Of a DNA stretch of 64,000 nt, positions 17,992-29,065 are shown one piece after another (position 1 is the stretch's first letter; each line of letters begins with the position of its first letter). Source of the DNA: Burkholderiales bacterium Ga0077544 (GTDB lineage: Bacteria > Pseudomonadota > Gammaproteobacteria > Burkholderiales > Burkholderiaceae_D). The stretch is taken from contig LNEU01000018.1 in NCBI GenBank assembly GCA_001464355.1, positions 1 through 64,000 on the forward strand. Direction: 5' to 3'. Under the pieces are notes generated by a model. That model was not told the DNA's origin. It was given only the letters and a program-made list of their open reading frames with translations, and did no database searches. The position numbers and the translations under genes were made by a program.

Positions 17992-18014
17992 ATTTTGGTG
18001 TGCTGCACCAAAAT
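17992..18014. promoter_or_regulatory. Inverted repeat upstream of sdhC
   Basis: ATTTTGGTG-N5-CACCAAAAT is a perfect nine-base dyad (arms 17992-18000 and 18006-18014), ending 42 bases before the sdhC start. It has no T-run, so an operator or a leader hairpin is more likely than a terminator. Confidence 0.55.
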
Positions 18015-18056
18015 CGGTGAAAATTACGTGTTTATCTCGTTTGGGAAAGTCACGCC

Positions 18057-18467
18057 ATGTCTGATTCACTCAAAACCAGCAAGCCGGAATTCCGCAATAT
18101 TCACATTACGGACATCGCGCGCTACCGCTTGCCGCTGGCCGGGATTTTGTCGATTTTGCATAGGGCTAGTGGCGCCTTGATGTTTGTATTGTTGCCATTC
18201 ATCTTGCTGCTGCTCGATAAAAGTCTGATGTCTGAAATTTCATTTGAATATTTCAAGGGCATTGTTTCTCACTGGTTTATTAAACTCATCATCCTCGCCT
18301 TGTGCTGGGCGTATCTGCATCATTTGTGCGCAGGTATTCGCCATCTGTTTATGGATATCCATTTCGGCTTGAATAAAGAACAAGCAAAAAAATCAGCGGC
18401 AATTGTGTTGGCAATCAGCTTGCCACTCACCGCGCTGGTCGCGCTCAAACTGTTTGGAGTGTTTTGA
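18057..18467 (+). CDS. sdhC: Succinate dehydrogenase cytochrome b556 subunit
   Basis: 136 residues with three membrane helices (about 30-52, 74-98, 112-134). The family signatures are present: YRLPLAGILSILHRASGALM at 24-43, with the Ser and Arg of the quinone site, and HHLCAGIRHLFMD near 93-105, with the haem-ligand His. SdhC and SdhD anchor the enzyme in the inner membrane and pass electrons to ubiquinone. The stop overlaps the sdhD start (TGATG), and the four sdh genes form one operon. Confidence 0.93.
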   Translation: MSDSLKTSKPEFRNIHITDIARYRLPLAGILSILHRASGALMFVLLPFILLLLDKSLMSEISFEYFKGIVSHWFIKLIILALCWAYLHHLCAGIRHLFMDIHFGLNKEQAKKSAAIVLAISLPLTALVALKLFGVF

Positions 18468-18832
18468 TGCCAAAAGATAATATCGGCCCGCATCGCCTGG
18501 TTGTCGGCGCGCATTACGGTTTCAAGGATTGGCTGGCACAACGTGTGACGGCGATCATCATGATCGCGTACACGCTGGTTTTGTTAGTCGCTTTTCTGGT
18601 CGCCAGCGATTTCAGTTATGAAGGTTGGGCTTCGCTGTTTGCGCAGCAATGGTTCAAGATGTTTACCTTCGTCGCCTTCCTCGCGTTGTTTTATCACGCG
18701 TGGGTTGGTATGCGTGATATCTGGATGGATTACATCAAACCGGTTTCTATACGCCTCGCATTGCAGGTCGCCACGATCGTGTGGCTAGTCGCTTGTGCCG
18801 GATGGGCGGCACAGATTCTCTGGAGAGCGTAA
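18467..18832 (+). CDS. sdhD: Succinate dehydrogenase hydrophobic membrane anchor subunit
   Basis: 121 residues from ATG 18467, which overlaps the sdhC TGA. The TTG three bases earlier is not needed. Three membrane helices are seen at about 24-46, 55-78 and 92-116. [20 protein letters not shown] and [18 protein letters not shown] carry the SdhD signature, including the haem His and the Asp-Tyr near the quinone site. The stop is one base before the GTG start of sdhA. Confidence 0.92.
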   Translation: MPKDNIGPHRLVVGAHYGFKDWLAQRVTAIIMIAYTLVLLVAFLVASDFSYEGWASLFAQQWFKMFTFVAFLALFYHAWVGMRDIWMDYIKPVSIRLALQVATIVWLVACAGWAAQILWRA

Positions 18833-18833
18833 C

Positions 18834-20612
18834 GTGGCAGCACTCAAAACAAGCATTCCTACACGCCATTTTGACGCCATCATCATCGGTGCCGGCGGCT
18901 CTGGTATGCGCGCATCGTTGCAGCTTGCAGAAGCTGGCTTGAATGTTGCAGTCTTATCTAAGGTATTTCCAACGCGTTCGCACACAGTCGCTGCTCAAGG
19001 CGGTATTGGCGCATCGCTGGGCAATATGGCTGAAGACAATTGGTACTGGCATATGTTCGATACCATCAAAGGTTCGGATTATCTGGGCGACCAGGATGCG
19101 ATCGAATTCATGTGTCGCGAAGCACCGAAAGTGGTCTACGAGCTGGAACATTTCGGTATGCCTTTCGACCGTAATTCAGACGGGACGATTTATCAACGTC
19201 CGTTCGGCGGCCACACCGCCAATTTCGGTGAGAAGCCAGTGCAGCGTGCATGCGCGGCAGCCGATCGTACTGGCCATGCTTTATTGCATACGCTTTATCA
19301 GCGCAACGTTCGCGCCCGCACCCATTTCTTCGTTGAATGGATGGCCATCGATTTGATGCGCGACGCTGAAGGCGATGTCATTGGCGTAGTAGCGCTGGAA
19401 ATGGAAACCGGCAACGTCATGATGCTGGAAGCCAAAACCACAATGTTTGCAACTGGCGGTGCTGGCCGTATCTGGGCTGCATCGACGAATGCTTTCATCA
19501 ATACCGGCGATGGCATGGGCATGGCGGCGCGTGCCGGCTTGCCTTTGGAAGACATGGAATTCTGGCAGTTCCACCCAACCGGTGTAGCTGGCGCTGGCGT
19601 ATTGATTACAGAAGGCGTGCGCGGTGAGGGTGGTATTTTGGTGAATAGCCAGGGCGAACGTTTCATGGAGCGTTATGCGCCGACATTGAAGGATCTGGCG
19701 CCGCGCGATTTTGTTTCTCGTTCGATGGATCAGGAAATCAAGGAAGGTCGCGGTTGCGGCCCGAACAAGGATCACGTGATGCTGGATTTGCGTCACATCG
19801 GCGCAGAAACGATTCAAAAACGTCTGCCATCAATTCTGGAAATCGCACACAAATTCGCCAACGTCGATGCGACACGCGAACCGATCCCGGTTGTACCGAC
19901 TATTCATTATCAAATGGGTGGTATTCCAACCAATATTCACGGTCAGGTAGTCGAACCGAAAAACGGCAATCCGAATCACGTCGTGAATGGTTTGTACGCC
20001 ATCGGCGAATGCGCTTGCGTATCGGTGCACGGCGCGAATCGTCTCGGTACCAATTCATTACTCGATTTGATCGTGTTCGGCCGTGCGGCAGGCAATCACA
20101 TTGTTCAAAGTAACTTGAAACAACGCCAGCATAAACCTTTGCCAGCCGATGCGGCTGATCTGGCGCTGTCGCGCTTGGCGCATCTGGAAAGCAGCACTGG
20201 TGGCGAACGCGTTCAGGATGTTGCCAATGATATTCGCGGGACGATGCAGCAGTATTGTGGCGTATTCCGCACCGATGATTTGCTGCAAACCGGTTACAAG
20301 AAAATCATGGAGCTGGATGAGCGTCGCAAGCACGTTTCGTTCAAGGACAAATCCAAGGTCTTCAACACAGCACGTATCGAAGCGCTCGAACTTGATAATT
20401 TGATTGAAACCGCCAAGGCCACGATCACCTCGGCAGCGGCACGCAAGGAATCACGCGGAGCGCATGCGCATCGCGATTTCGAAAAACGTGACGACGAAAA
20501 TTGGTTGAAACATACCTTGTTTTATTCAGAAGGCAATCGTCTCGACTACAAGCCGGTGGTAATGAAACCGCTGACCGTCGATACCTTTAAGCCTAAACCA
20601 CGTACTTTCTAA
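18834..20612 (+). CDS. sdhA: Succinate dehydrogenase flavoprotein subunit
   Basis: 592 residues from GTG 18834, chosen because GGAGAG lies just upstream, sdhD ends one base earlier, and the N-terminus [20 protein letters not shown] then matches betaproteobacterial SdhA. It has the FAD dinucleotide fold (IIGAGGSGM), His50 in [10 protein letters not shown] for covalent FAD, and [20 protein letters not shown] and RLGTNSLLD at the active site. It oxidises succinate to fumarate on the cytoplasmic face of complex II. A start at 18795 would overlap sdhD and is rejected. Confidence 0.96.
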   Translation: MAALKTSIPTRHFDAIIIGAGGSGMRASLQLAEAGLNVAVLSKVFPTRSHTVAAQGGIGASLGNMAEDNWYWHMFDTIKGSDYLGDQDAIEFMCREAPKVVYELEHFGMPFDRNSDGTIYQRPFGGHTANFGEKPVQRACAAADRTGHALLHTLYQRNVRARTHFFVEWMAIDLMRDAEGDVIGVVALEMETGNVMMLEAKTTMFATGGAGRIWAASTNAFINTGDGMGMAARAGLPLEDMEFWQFHPTGVAGAGVLITEGVRGEGGILVNSQGERFMERYAPTLKDLAPRDFVSRSMDQEIKEGRGCGPNKDHVMLDLRHIGAETIQKRLPSILEIAHKFANVDATREPIPVVPTIHYQMGGIPTNIHGQVVEPKNGNPNHVVNGLYAIGECACVSVHGANRLGTNSLLDLIVFGRAAGNHIVQSNLKQRQHKPLPADAADLALSRLAHLESSTGGERVQDVANDIRGTMQQYCGVFRTDDLLQTGYKKIMELDERRKHVSFKDKSKVFNTARIEALELDNLIETAKATITSAAARKESRGAHAHRDFEKRDDENWLKHTLFYSEGNRLDYKPVVMKPLTVDTFKPKPRTF

Positions 20613-20623
20613 AAGGTCAGAAC

Positions 20624-21334
20624 ATGGCACGGACGCTCAGACTTCAGATTTACCGCTATGATCCTGACAAGGATGCGAAACCCTACATGCAGGATGTGAC
20701 GGTCGAGTTGCATGACAATGACAAAATGTTGCTGGACGCCTTGCAGCGTATCAAGGCCGATGTTGATGATTCGCTCGCCCTGCGTCGTTCATGCCGTGAA
20801 GGCGTGTGCGGTTCAGATGCGATGAATATCAATGGCAAAAATGGTTTGGCTTGCACCACCAATCTGAACGAATTGACGGAGCCGATTGTGCTGCGTCCTT
20901 TGCCTGGTTTGCCGGTGATCCGCGATCTCATCGTGGACATGACGCAATTCTTCAAACAATACGATTCCATCAAGCCGTATCTGATTAACGATACAATCCC
21001 GCCTGAGAAAGAACGTTTGCAATCGCCAGCCGAGCGCGAAGAGCTTGATGGCCTGTACGAATGCATCTTGTGCGCATGCTGCTCGACTTCATGTCCATCA
21101 TTCTGGTGGAATCCTGATAAATTCGTCGGTCCGGCAGGCTTGTTGCAAGCTTATCGTTTCATCGCGGATACACGCGATCATGCGACCGGCGAACGTTTGG
21201 ATAATCTGGAAGATCCATATCGATTGTTCAGATGTCATACAATTATGAATTGCGTGGATGTTTGCCCTAAAGGTTTGAACCCGACCCGCGCAATCGGAAA
21301 AATCAAGGAATTGATGGTGCGGCGGGCAGTCTAG
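20624..21334 (+). CDS. sdhB: Succinate dehydrogenase iron-sulfur subunit
   Basis: 236 residues carrying all three iron-sulfur clusters of complex II. The 2Fe-2S ligands are in RRSCREGVCGSDAMNINGKN with the later Cys of LACTT. The 4Fe-4S motif is CILCACCSTSCP, and the 3Fe-4S motif is CHTIMNCVDVCPKGL. It passes electrons from FAD to the quinone site. It follows sdhA after 11 bases, with AAGGTC upstream. Confidence 0.96.
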   Translation: MARTLRLQIYRYDPDKDAKPYMQDVTVELHDNDKMLLDALQRIKADVDDSLALRRSCREGVCGSDAMNINGKNGLACTTNLNELTEPIVLRPLPGLPVIRDLIVDMTQFFKQYDSIKPYLINDTIPPEKERLQSPAEREELDGLYECILCACCSTSCPSFWWNPDKFVGPAGLLQAYRFIADTRDHATGERLDNLEDPYRLFRCHTIMNCVDVCPKGLNPTRAIGKIKELMVRRAV

Positions 21335-21450
21335 CGTTCGCGTAGTGGCGAATAGGATGATTTGCCGCATTGTTTTTTTCTCGGTCCTTGACTGAATAGT
21401 GCCCGCAACAAATGACGTGGAAAAGCGTTAAACAGATTGAGTGAGTATCC

Positions 21451-21720
21451 ATGTCGAACACCCATCAAGCTGATCCCGTAAAGCGTGCACGCCTGAGATG
21501 GCGCGGCCGCCGCGGCTTGCTTGAAAATGATTTGCTGCTGACGCGCTTTCTGGATCAACACGAAGAAACGCTGACAGATGAAGAGGTGGAAGCCTTTTCA
21601 ATATTGCTGGAATTGCCGGATAACGATTTACTGAATTTGCTGTTGTCACGCAATGAACCACAGGACGAGGCTGATGTGCCTCATGTTCATGCGCTGCTGA
21701 TAAGACTGCGCGCCATTTGA
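21451..21720 (+). CDS. sdhE: SdhE, FAD assembly factor for succinate dehydrogenase
   Basis: 89 residues. The conserved RGxxE motif appears as RRGLLEND at about 25-32, in a small helical fold (LLLTRFLDQHEETLTDEEVE and FSILLELPDNDLLNLL). SdhE (YgfY, SDHAF2 family) helps attach FAD covalently to SdhA, so its place after sdhCDAB fits. A gap of 116 bases separates it from sdhB and 104 bases from gltA. No terminator was seen in either gap, so one long message is possible. Confidence 0.9.
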   Translation: MSNTHQADPVKRARLRWRGRRGLLENDLLLTRFLDQHEETLTDEEVEAFSILLELPDNDLLNLLLSRNEPQDEADVPHVHALLIRLRAI

Positions 21721-21824
21721 TTGAAATGCTTGATGAAAGTTAATCAGGCGCGCGTCAATAAAGGTTTTTTAATTTAGCGATTTATTCTTAAATCGACTAC
21801 CCCCTTGTTATAGAAGGAAGAGCC

Positions 21825-23138
21825 ATGCCCCACTCTCAATCTGACACCAAAGCCACACTGTCGTTTTCCGACGGTTCGCCATCCTTGGAGTTGCCGATCT
21901 ATAAGGGCACTATCGGTCCTGACGTGATTGATATCCGCAAGCTGTACGGTGCTAGCGGCAAATTTACTTACGATCCAGGCTTCATGTCGACGGCGGCATG
22001 TAACTCGACCATTACCTATATCGACGGTGACAAGGGTGAGTTGCTGTATCGCGGTTATCCGATCGAGCAGTTGGCAGTGAGCTGCGACTTCCTGGAAACC
22101 AGCTACTTGCTGTTGAAAGGCGAGTTGCCTAACGCACAGCAGAAAAAAGAATTTGTCACGACAGTGACGCGTCACACGATGTTGCATGAGCAAATGCAAT
22201 TCTTCTTCCGCGGTTTCCGTCGCGATGCGCATCCTATGTCAGTGTTGGTTGGTACCGTTGGTGCACTGGCTTCCTTCTATCATGATTCGCTTGATATTAC
22301 CGATGCACACCACCGAGAAGTATCGGCTATCCGCTTGATTGCCAAGATGCCTACGCTGGTTGCAATGTCATACAAATATTCGGTCGGTCAGCCTTTCGTC
22401 TATCCTCGTAACGATTTGTCGTACAGCGCAAACTTCATGCACATGATGTTCTCTACGCCTAACGAAGAGTACAAAATCAATGACGTGTTGGTTCGTGCAC
22501 TGGACCGCATCCTGATTTTGCACGCTGATCACGAACAAAACGCGTCGACATCGACAGTGCGCTTGTCCGGTTCTTCAGGTGCAAATCCATTTGCGTGTAT
22601 CGCAGCAGGCATCGCCTGTCTGTGGGGGCCTGCACACGGTGGTGCCAACGAAGCAGCATTGAATATGTTGAAAGAAATCGGCTCGGTTGACAAAATTCCT
22701 GAATTTATCGAAAAAGTTAAAGACAAGAATTCCGGCGTCAAGCTGATGGGCTTCGGTCATCGTGTCTATAAAAACTTTGATCCACGCGCGAAACTGATGC
22801 GTGAAACCTGCCACGAAGTGCTGGCAGAATTGGGCCTGCACGACGACCCATTGTTCAAGCTGGCAATGGCACTGGAAAAAGTGGCGCTGGAAGACGAATA
22901 CTTCGTATCGCGCAAGCTGTACCCGAACGTCGATTTCTATTCCGGTATTGTGCAATCGGCACTGGGTATTCCAGTGTCGTTGTTCACCGGTATTTTTGCG
23001 ATGGCGCGTACCGTGGGCTGGGTTGCGCAATGGAATGAAATGATTTCCGATCCAGAGCAAAAAATTGGCCGTCCGCGTCAGTTGTACATCGGCGAAAAAG
23101 CGCGCGATGTGCCTGAGATGGCAAAACGCCCAGCTTAA
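21825..23138 (+). CDS. gltA: Citrate synthase (type II, hexameric)
   Basis: 437 residues, usual for the gram-negative hexameric enzyme that condenses acetyl-CoA and oxaloacetate. Active-site His271 ([10 protein letters not shown]), His312 ([12 protein letters not shown]) and an Asp near residue 369 (NVDFYSG) are present, as is [12 protein letters not shown]. The N-terminal extension typical of NADH-regulated type II enzymes is present. GGAAGAG lies upstream of ATG 21825. It is followed by a good terminator, which separates it from odhA. Confidence 0.96.
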   Translation: MPHSQSDTKATLSFSDGSPSLELPIYKGTIGPDVIDIRKLYGASGKFTYDPGFMSTAACNSTITYIDGDKGELLYRGYPIEQLAVSCDFLETSYLLLKGELPNAQQKKEFVTTVTRHTMLHEQMQFFFRGFRRDAHPMSVLVGTVGALASFYHDSLDITDAHHREVSAIRLIAKMPTLVAMSYKYSVGQPFVYPRNDLSYSANFMHMMFSTPNEEYKINDVLVRALDRILILHADHEQNASTSTVRLSGSSGANPFACIAAGIACLWGPAHGGANEAALNMLKEIGSVDKIPEFIEKVKDKNSGVKLMGFGHRVYKNFDPRAKLMRETCHEVLAELGLHDDPLFKLAMALEKVALEDEYFVSRKLYPNVDFYSGIVQSALGIPVSLFTGIFAMARTVGWVAQWNEMISDPEQKIGRPRQLYIGEKARDVPEMAKRPA

Positions 23139-23158
23139 TTAAATAAGCAAAGTACATA

Positions 23159-23200
23159 GCAAAAAGCGCGTCTGATGATTCGCTTTTTGCCAATTTTTTT
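23159..23200 (+). terminator. gltA terminator
   Basis: GCAAAAAGCG (23159-23168) pairs exactly with CGCTTTTTGC (23181-23190), followed by CAATTTTTTT. It lies 20 bases after the gltA stop. Confidence 0.8.
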
Positions 23201-23366
23201 ATGTTATTCTCGTTTCAAATTACCAATATTAGTTATAGAAGTTCAAGCTAGCGAATAAAAAGTCCTTCCCCACAACTTGATGTGCAATCCGCCAAACGGT
23301 CAGGCCGTGCCGCGGAAGGTTAAATTAACCCGCTAATCTCGCGAAACGCGAAGAAAGGTGAGCAAG

Positions 23367-26225
23367 ATGATGCAACAAAGCCAATCCAACTCTTATCTGT
23401 TTGGAGGCAATGCGCCGTACGTTGAAGAACTGTACGAAGCGTACTTGGACAATCCGGGCTCCGTTCCAGACAACTGGCGCGCCTATTTCGATGGCATGCA
23501 GCATGTGCCTGCCGTCGATGGATCGAGCAAACCTGACGTGGCACACGCGTCGGTCATAGCGTCCTTTGCCGAGCGTGCCAAACATGGGCCCATTCGTACC
23601 GTTACCGCTTCGGAAGATGTCGAGATGGGGCGCAAGCGCGTCGCCGTCACGCAACTGATCGCCGCCTATCGCGTACTCGGTAATAACTGGGCCAATCTCG
23701 ATCCGCTGAAACGCCAGGAACGTCCACCGATTCCGCAACTGGAACCTGCTTTCTACGGTTTCACCGATGCGGATATGGACATCGTCTTCAATATCAGTAA
23801 TACGCATTTCGGTTCAGAAACAGCGTCGCTACGTGATTTACTGAATGCTTTGCGCGATACCTACTGCCGGTCAATCGGACCGGAGTTCATGTACATCAGC
23901 GATCCCGCGCAAAAACTGTGGCTGCAGGAGCGCTTTGAATCGATACGTTCTTCTCCGACTTTTTCCAGCGAAAAGAAGAAAGACATTCTGGAGCGCTTGA
24001 CGGCGGCAGAAGGTCTGGAGCGCTACCTCCATACAAAGTATGTTGGGCAGAAACGTTTTTCACTGGAAGGTAGCGAGAGCTTTATCGCCGCACTCGATGA
24101 AGTCATCCAGCGCGGTGGCGAAAAAGGCGTGCAGGAAATCGTCATCGGCATGGCGCATCGCGGTCGTCTGAATGTGCTGGTTAATATTCTGGGCAAAATG
24201 CCGCAGGAATTGTTTGCAGAGTTCGAAGGGCGTCATGGTGACGACTTACCTTCAGGCGACGTCAAATATCATCAAGGTTTTTCATCCGACATCAGCACAC
24301 AAGGCGGTCCGGTTCATTTGTCGCTGGCATTTAATCCCTCGCATCTGGAAATCGTTAACCCGGTGGTCGAAGGTTCGGTTCGTGCGCGTATTGAACGCCG
24401 TGGGCAAAACGATCCTTCGCAACAAGTGCTGCCTATCCTGATTCATGGCGATGCCGCTTTCGCCGGCCAGGGCGTCATCATGGAAACGCTAAATCTGGCG
24501 CAGACACGCGGATACGGTACGGGCGGTACCGTGCATATCATTATCAATAATCAAATCGGTTTTACGACGTCAGATCCGCGTGATTCGCGTTCGACTCTGT
24601 ACTGCACAGATGTTTCGAAAATGATTGAGGCTCCTGTGATTCACGTCAACGGCGACGACCCGGAGGCAGTCGTCTTTGCCGCACAAATTGCACTTGATTA
24701 CCGTCTTGAGTTCCGTAAAGACATCGTGGTGGATATCGTCTGCTATCGGAAACTGGGTCACAACGAACAGGATACGCCTGCGCTGACACAACCTTTGATG
24801 TACAAAAAGATTGGCCAGCTTTCCGGTACGCGCAAGCTGTACGCAGACAAACTGCTGACGCAAGGCACGATCGCAGAAGATGAGGCCGACGAGATGGTCA
24901 AGGCGTATCGCGATGCGATGGATGCGGGCAAGCACACTATCGATCCGGTGATCTCGAACTTCAAAAGCAAGTATGCAGTCGATTGGCTGCCATTCTTGAA
25001 TCGCAAATGGACAGATGCTGCCGATACCGCAATTCCGATGACGGAATTGAAAAGACTGTCGCAGCGTATCACCGTGATTCCCGAAGGTTTCAAGGTCCAT
25101 CCACTGGTCGAGAAAGTATTGAATGATCGGGCGACGATGGGACGCGGCGAGATGAATCTGGATTGGGGTATGGGCGAGCATTTGGCCTATGCGTCGCTGG
25201 TTTCTTCCGGTTATGCAGTTCGTTTGACTGGTCAGGATGCAGGCCGCGGTACTTTCGTACATCGTCACGCAATCCTGCACGATCAAAATCGCGAGCGTTG
25301 GGATGCGGGTACGTATTGCCCATTGCAAAACGTCTCCGATCAGCAAGCGTGGTTCCGCGTAATCGATTCAGTCTTGTCGGAAGAAGCGGTCCTCGCATAT
25401 GAATATGGCTATTCGACTGCAGAGCCGAATACGCTGGTGATCTGGGAAGCGCAGTTCGGCGACTTCGTCAACGGCGCACAAGTTGTTATCGATCAGTTCA
25501 TCAGCTCCGGCGAAGTGAAATGGGGCCGTGCTTCTGGTCTGGTGATGATGCTGCCGCATGGTTATGAAGGGCAGGGGCCGGAACACTCGTCTGCACGTCC
25601 TGAGCGTTTCCTGCAATTGTGCGCCGACAATAATATGCAAGTGGTACAGCCGACCACCGCGGCACAGATTTTCCATTTGCTGCGTCGTCAGATGATCCGC
25701 AAGTTCCGCAAGCCTTTGGTGATCCTGACGCCAAAATCCCTGTTGCGAAACAAGGATGCCGGTTCGCCTTTGGAAGAATTGGCCAAAGGTTCATTCCAGA
25801 CTGTGATCGGTGAAGTAGATACGACCATCGATGCGAAGAAAGTGAAGCGCATCATTGCCTGCTCCGGCCGTGTGTATTACGACTTGGTCAATGCGCGCAA
25901 GGAACGTGCGCAAAGCGATGTTGCGATTATTCGTATCGAGCAACTCTATCCATTTCCGCACAAGGCATTTGCGGCTGAGCTCAAAAAATATCCGAATGCA
26001 GGTGATTTGGTTTGGACGCAGGATGAGCCGCAAAATCAAGGCGCATGGTTCCAGATTCAACACAATATTCTTGAGAATATGGCCGATGGGCAAAAACTGG
26101 CTTATGCAGGTCGTCCTGCCAGTGCATCGCCAGCCGTTGGGTATTACGATAAGCATTACGCGCAACAAAAGGCGCTGATAGAAACAGCATTCAGCAAGTT
26201 AAAAGGTTTTATCCAAACGAAATAA
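23367..26225 (+). CDS. sucA: 2-oxoglutarate dehydrogenase E1 component
   Basis: 952 residues from ATG 23367 (AGAAAGG ends about eight bases before it; the GTG at 23358 overlaps that site). The N-terminal segment SYLFGGNAPYVEELYEAYLD is the usual E1o E2-docking tail. The thiamine diphosphate domain shows IGMAHRGRLNVLVN, then GDAAFAGQGVIMETLNLA and NNQIGFTT. It decarboxylates 2-oxoglutarate and passes the succinyl group to the lipoyl domain of OdhB. It is also named odhA. It heads an odhA-odhB-lpdA operon. Confidence 0.96.
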   Translation: MMQQSQSNSYLFGGNAPYVEELYEAYLDNPGSVPDNWRAYFDGMQHVPAVDGSSKPDVAHASVIASFAERAKHGPIRTVTASEDVEMGRKRVAVTQLIAAYRVLGNNWANLDPLKRQERPPIPQLEPAFYGFTDADMDIVFNISNTHFGSETASLRDLLNALRDTYCRSIGPEFMYISDPAQKLWLQERFESIRSSPTFSSEKKKDILERLTAAEGLERYLHTKYVGQKRFSLEGSESFIAALDEVIQRGGEKGVQEIVIGMAHRGRLNVLVNILGKMPQELFAEFEGRHGDDLPSGDVKYHQGFSSDISTQGGPVHLSLAFNPSHLEIVNPVVEGSVRARIERRGQNDPSQQVLPILIHGDAAFAGQGVIMETLNLAQTRGYGTGGTVHIIINNQIGFTTSDPRDSRSTLYCTDVSKMIEAPVIHVNGDDPEAVVFAAQIALDYRLEFRKDIVVDIVCYRKLGHNEQDTPALTQPLMYKKIGQLSGTRKLYADKLLTQGTIAEDEADEMVKAYRDAMDAGKHTIDPVISNFKSKYAVDWLPFLNRKWTDAADTAIPMTELKRLSQRITVIPEGFKVHPLVEKVLNDRATMGRGEMNLDWGMGEHLAYASLVSSGYAVRLTGQDAGRGTFVHRHAILHDQNRERWDAGTYCPLQNVSDQQAWFRVIDSVLSEEAVLAYEYGYSTAEPNTLVIWEAQFGDFVNGAQVVIDQFISSGEVKWGRASGLVMMLPHGYEGQGPEHSSARPERFLQLCADNNMQVVQPTTAAQIFHLLRRQMIRKFRKPLVILTPKSLLRNKDAGSPLEELAKGSFQTVIGEVDTTIDAKKVKRIIACSGRVYYDLVNARKERAQSDVAIIRIEQLYPFPHKAFAAELKKYPNAGDLVWTQDEPQNQGAWFQIQHNILENMADGQKLAYAGRPASASPAVGYYDKHYAQQKALIETAFSKLKGFIQTK

Positions 26226-26285
26226 TGACCCTGCGACATTCCAGATACTGGAATGTTGTATGAACAAACCGAAACGGAGAGTTAT

Positions 26286-27527
26286 ATGGCAATTCTTGAA
26301 ATCAAAGTTCCGCAACTGTCGGAATCCGTTGCTGAAGCAACTTTGCTGCAATGGCATAAAAAAGTAGGTGAGACAGTCACCCGTGACGAAAACCTGATCG
26401 ATATCGAAACAGATAAGGTCGTACTGGAGTTGCCGGCACCAGAAGCTGGCGTGATTACGCAAATCGTTCGCGATGACAACAGCGTGGTGGTTGCCGGTGA
26501 AGTAATTGCGCTACTTGATACTGATATGTCGGCAGTTGTCGCGCCACCGGCGCCAGTGGCTGCTGCGCCAGTGGCTATATCACCAAGCCCCGCAAGTGCC
26601 TCGGCATCGTCAAATATTGCTAGCGGCATAGCGATGCCAGCGGCGGCCAAGATGTTGGCTGAGAATAAGCTGGCGGCGACCGATGTTACAGGCAGTGGCA
26701 AAGATGGTCGTGTGACCAAGGGAGATGTGATCAATCAGTTGGAGAAGAAGCCGGCCCCGGCTGCGCCAGCCGCCAAACCGGCATTGCAGCAAGTTGCTAC
26801 GCCAAATTCTCCGGCCTCGCTTGCCAATCGTCCGGAAGAGCGTGTGCCTATGAGTCGCTTGCGTGCGCGTATCGCAGAACGTTTGCTGGAATCGCAATCG
26901 ACCAACGCAATCCTTACTACGTTCAACGAAGTCAATATGCAGCCGGTGATCGACTTGCGTACCAAGTACAAAGACAAGTTTGAAAAAGAGCATGGCGTCA
27001 AACTCGGTTTCATGTCTTTCTTCGTCAAGGCAGTGGTTGCTGCGCTGAAAAAATATCCGATCATCAATGCATCCGTTGACGGCAATGACATTGTTTATCA
27101 CGGCTACTTCGATATCGGTATCGCAGTCGGTTCACCACGCGGCTTGGTTGTGCCTATTCTGCGCGACGCAGATCAAATGTCGATTGCCGACATCGAAAAG
27201 AAAATCGGCGAATTTGGCAACAAGGCAAAAGAAGGCAAGCTCACGCTGGATGATTTGACCGGCGGTACCTTCTCGATTTCGAACGGCGGCATCTTCGGTT
27301 CGATGTTATCGACCCCTATTATTAACCCACCGCAATCGGCGATTCTTGGCGTGCATGCGACCAAGGAACGCGCGGTTGTTGAAAACGGCCAGATCGTGAT
27401 TCGTCCTATGAATTATCTGGCGATGTCTTACGATCACCGCATCATCGATGGACGCGAGGCTGTATTGGGTCTGGTCGCGATGAAGGAAGCTTTGGAAGAT
27501 CCTGCTCGCTTGTTGCTGGATCTTTAA
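26286..27527 (+). CDS. sucB: 2-oxoglutarate dehydrogenase E2, dihydrolipoyl succinyltransferase
   Basis: 413 residues from ATG 26286, preceded by GGAGAG. The frame extends upstream to 26253, but only from this ATG does the protein begin as [15 protein letters not shown], the normal E2o start. Lipoyl Lys44 is in [10 protein letters not shown]. An Ala/Pro linker (about 80-110), an E3/E1-binding domain ([20 protein letters not shown]) and the catalytic domain follow, ending in the HxxxDG motif ([11 protein letters not shown]). It transfers succinyl to CoA. It is also named odhB. GC-rich linker codons are the only unusual feature. Confidence 0.96.
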   Translation: MAILEIKVPQLSESVAEATLLQWHKKVGETVTRDENLIDIETDKVVLELPAPEAGVITQIVRDDNSVVVAGEVIALLDTDMSAVVAPPAPVAAAPVAISPSPASASASSNIASGIAMPAAAKMLAENKLAATDVTGSGKDGRVTKGDVINQLEKKPAPAAPAAKPALQQVATPNSPASLANRPEERVPMSRLRARIAERLLESQSTNAILTTFNEVNMQPVIDLRTKYKDKFEKEHGVKLGFMSFFVKAVVAALKKYPIINASVDGNDIVYHGYFDIGIAVGSPRGLVVPILRDADQMSIADIEKKIGEFGNKAKEGKLTLDDLTGGTFSISNGGIFGSMLSTPIINPPQSAILGVHATKERAVVENGQIVIRPMNYLAMSYDHRIIDGREAVLGLVAMKEALEDPARLLLDL

Positions 27528-27539
27528 GATCAATCAGAT

Positions 27540-27597
27540 AAAAAGACACACGAGCGCATCGGATTCATTTCCCTGCACCATGGCTCTGTGTCTTTTT
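27540..27597 (+). terminator. Long hairpin between odhB and lpdA
   Basis: AAAAAGACACA (27540-27550) and TGTGTCTTTTT (27587-27597) are exact complements with a 36-base loop and end in a T-run. It may partly terminate the odhAB message ahead of lpdA, which would lower E3 levels or let lpdA respond separately. Confidence 0.55.
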
Positions 27598-27628
27598 ATT
27601 TATGTGAAAAACTTCGCGGGATAAAAAT

Positions 27629-29056
27629 ATGTCGAAAAATTTTGATGTGGTGGTAATAGGCGGTGGCCCAGGTGGTTACATCGCGGCGATTCGTGCAGCG
27701 CAACTTGGATTTTCAACAGCCTGTATCGATGAATGGAAAAATGTCAAAGGCGGCGCTGCACCAGGTGGAACGTGCACCAATGTCGGTTGCATTCCATCCA
27801 AGGCTTTGCTGCAATCGTCGGAACATTATGAACACGCCGGACATGCGTTTTCCGAGCATGGAATTGAAGTGCAGGGCCTGTCGCTGGACATGAAGAAAAT
27901 GCTGGCGCGCAAGGACACGGTTGTTAAGCAAAACAACGATGGCATTCTATATTTGTTCAAGAAGAACAAGGTGACCTTCTTCCACGGTCGCGGATCGTTT
28001 GTCGCCGCAGTAGAGGGCGGTCATGAAATCAAGGTTGCCGGTGCTACCGAGGAAAGCATCATTGCCAAGCATGTGATCGTGGCAACAGGATCTAACCCGC
28101 GCGCATTGCCGGGAGCAGATTTTGACGAAAAACTGATTTTGTCGAATACCGGAGCACTTGCCATTGCCGACGTACCTAAACGTCTGGGTGTAATTGGCGC
28201 GGGTGTGATTGGTTTGGAAATGGGCAGTGTGTGGCGGCGCCTCGGCTCGGAAGTTACTGTGCTGGAGGCATTGCCAGCTTTCTTGGGCGCAGTCGATGAA
28301 CAGGTCGCGAAAGAAGCGCAAAAGCAATTCACCAAGCAAGGCCTAGCGATTAACCTTAGCGTAAAAATCGGCGCGATTACAGCAGGCAAGAATGATGTGA
28401 CGGTGAATTATGTCGACGACAAAGGCGCGGCACAAAAAACAGTATTCGATAAATTGATCATATCGATAGGTCGTATTCCAAACACAATCGGTTTGAATGC
28501 AGAAGCCGTTGGATTGCAACTCGACGAGCGTGGCTTTGTAGCTGTGGATGGCGATTGCAAAACCAGTTTGTCAAATGTGTGGGCTGTCGGAGATGTGGTA
28601 CGCGGACCTATGTTGGCGCACAAGGCAGAGGAAGAAGGTGTGGCTGTCGCAGAACGCATTGCCGGTCAGCATGGTCATGTGAACTTTAATACAATTCCAT
28701 GGGTCATTTATACATCGCCGGAAATAGCGTGGGTGGGGAAAACAGAGCAGCAATTGAAGGCAGAGAAGGTTGCTTATAAAGCCGGTACTTTCCCTTTTCT
28801 GGCAAACGGTCGCGCACGTGCATTGGGCGACACAACAGGTTTCGTCAAATTTTTGGCTGACGCAAAGACTGACGAAATTCTGGGTGTACACATCATCGGA
28901 CCGCAGGCATCTGAGCTGATTTCGGAAGCAGTCGTGGCGATGGAATTCCGTGCATCATCGGAAGATATCGCTCGCATCTGTCATGCTCATCCATCATTGT
29001 CAGAGGCGGTAAAAGAAGCAGCGCTCGCCGTAGATGGCAGGGCATTGAATTTCTAG
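27629..29056 (+). CDS. lpdA: Dihydrolipoyl dehydrogenase (E3)
   Basis: 475 residues. The FAD motif is [12 protein letters not shown] (9-20), the redox disulfide is Cys49-Cys54 in [16 protein letters not shown], and the NAD motif is [16 protein letters not shown] near 188-203. The C-terminal interface has the catalytic dyad [15 protein letters not shown] (His and Glu). It reoxidises dihydrolipoamide of OdhB and forms NADH. It follows odhB after a hairpin. A second, PDH-associated E3 may exist elsewhere in the genome. Confidence 0.96.
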   Translation: MSKNFDVVVIGGGPGGYIAAIRAAQLGFSTACIDEWKNVKGGAAPGGTCTNVGCIPSKALLQSSEHYEHAGHAFSEHGIEVQGLSLDMKKMLARKDTVVKQNNDGILYLFKKNKVTFFHGRGSFVAAVEGGHEIKVAGATEESIIAKHVIVATGSNPRALPGADFDEKLILSNTGALAIADVPKRLGVIGAGVIGLEMGSVWRRLGSEVTVLEALPAFLGAVDEQVAKEAQKQFTKQGLAINLSVKIGAITAGKNDVTVNYVDDKGAAQKTVFDKLIISIGRIPNTIGLNAEAVGLQLDERGFVAVDGDCKTSLSNVWAVGDVVRGPMLAHKAEEEGVAVAERIAGQHGHVNFNTIPWVIYTSPEIAWVGKTEQQLKAEKVAYKAGTFPFLANGRARALGDTTGFVKFLADAKTDEILGVHIIGPQASELISEAVVAMEFRASSEDIARICHAHPSLSEAVKEAALAVDGRALNF

Positions 29057-29065
29057 GGGCAGTTT

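Noticed and set aside
18004-18015. NtrC-like half site TGCACCAAAATC before sdhC
   Set aside because: The spacing to the second half is six instead of five bases and that half is imperfect; no sigma-54 promoter was seen.
24570-25346. 258-residue minus-strand frame opposite sucA
   Set aside because: Antisense shadow of the E1 gene with no start signals; its residue make-up follows the complementary codons.
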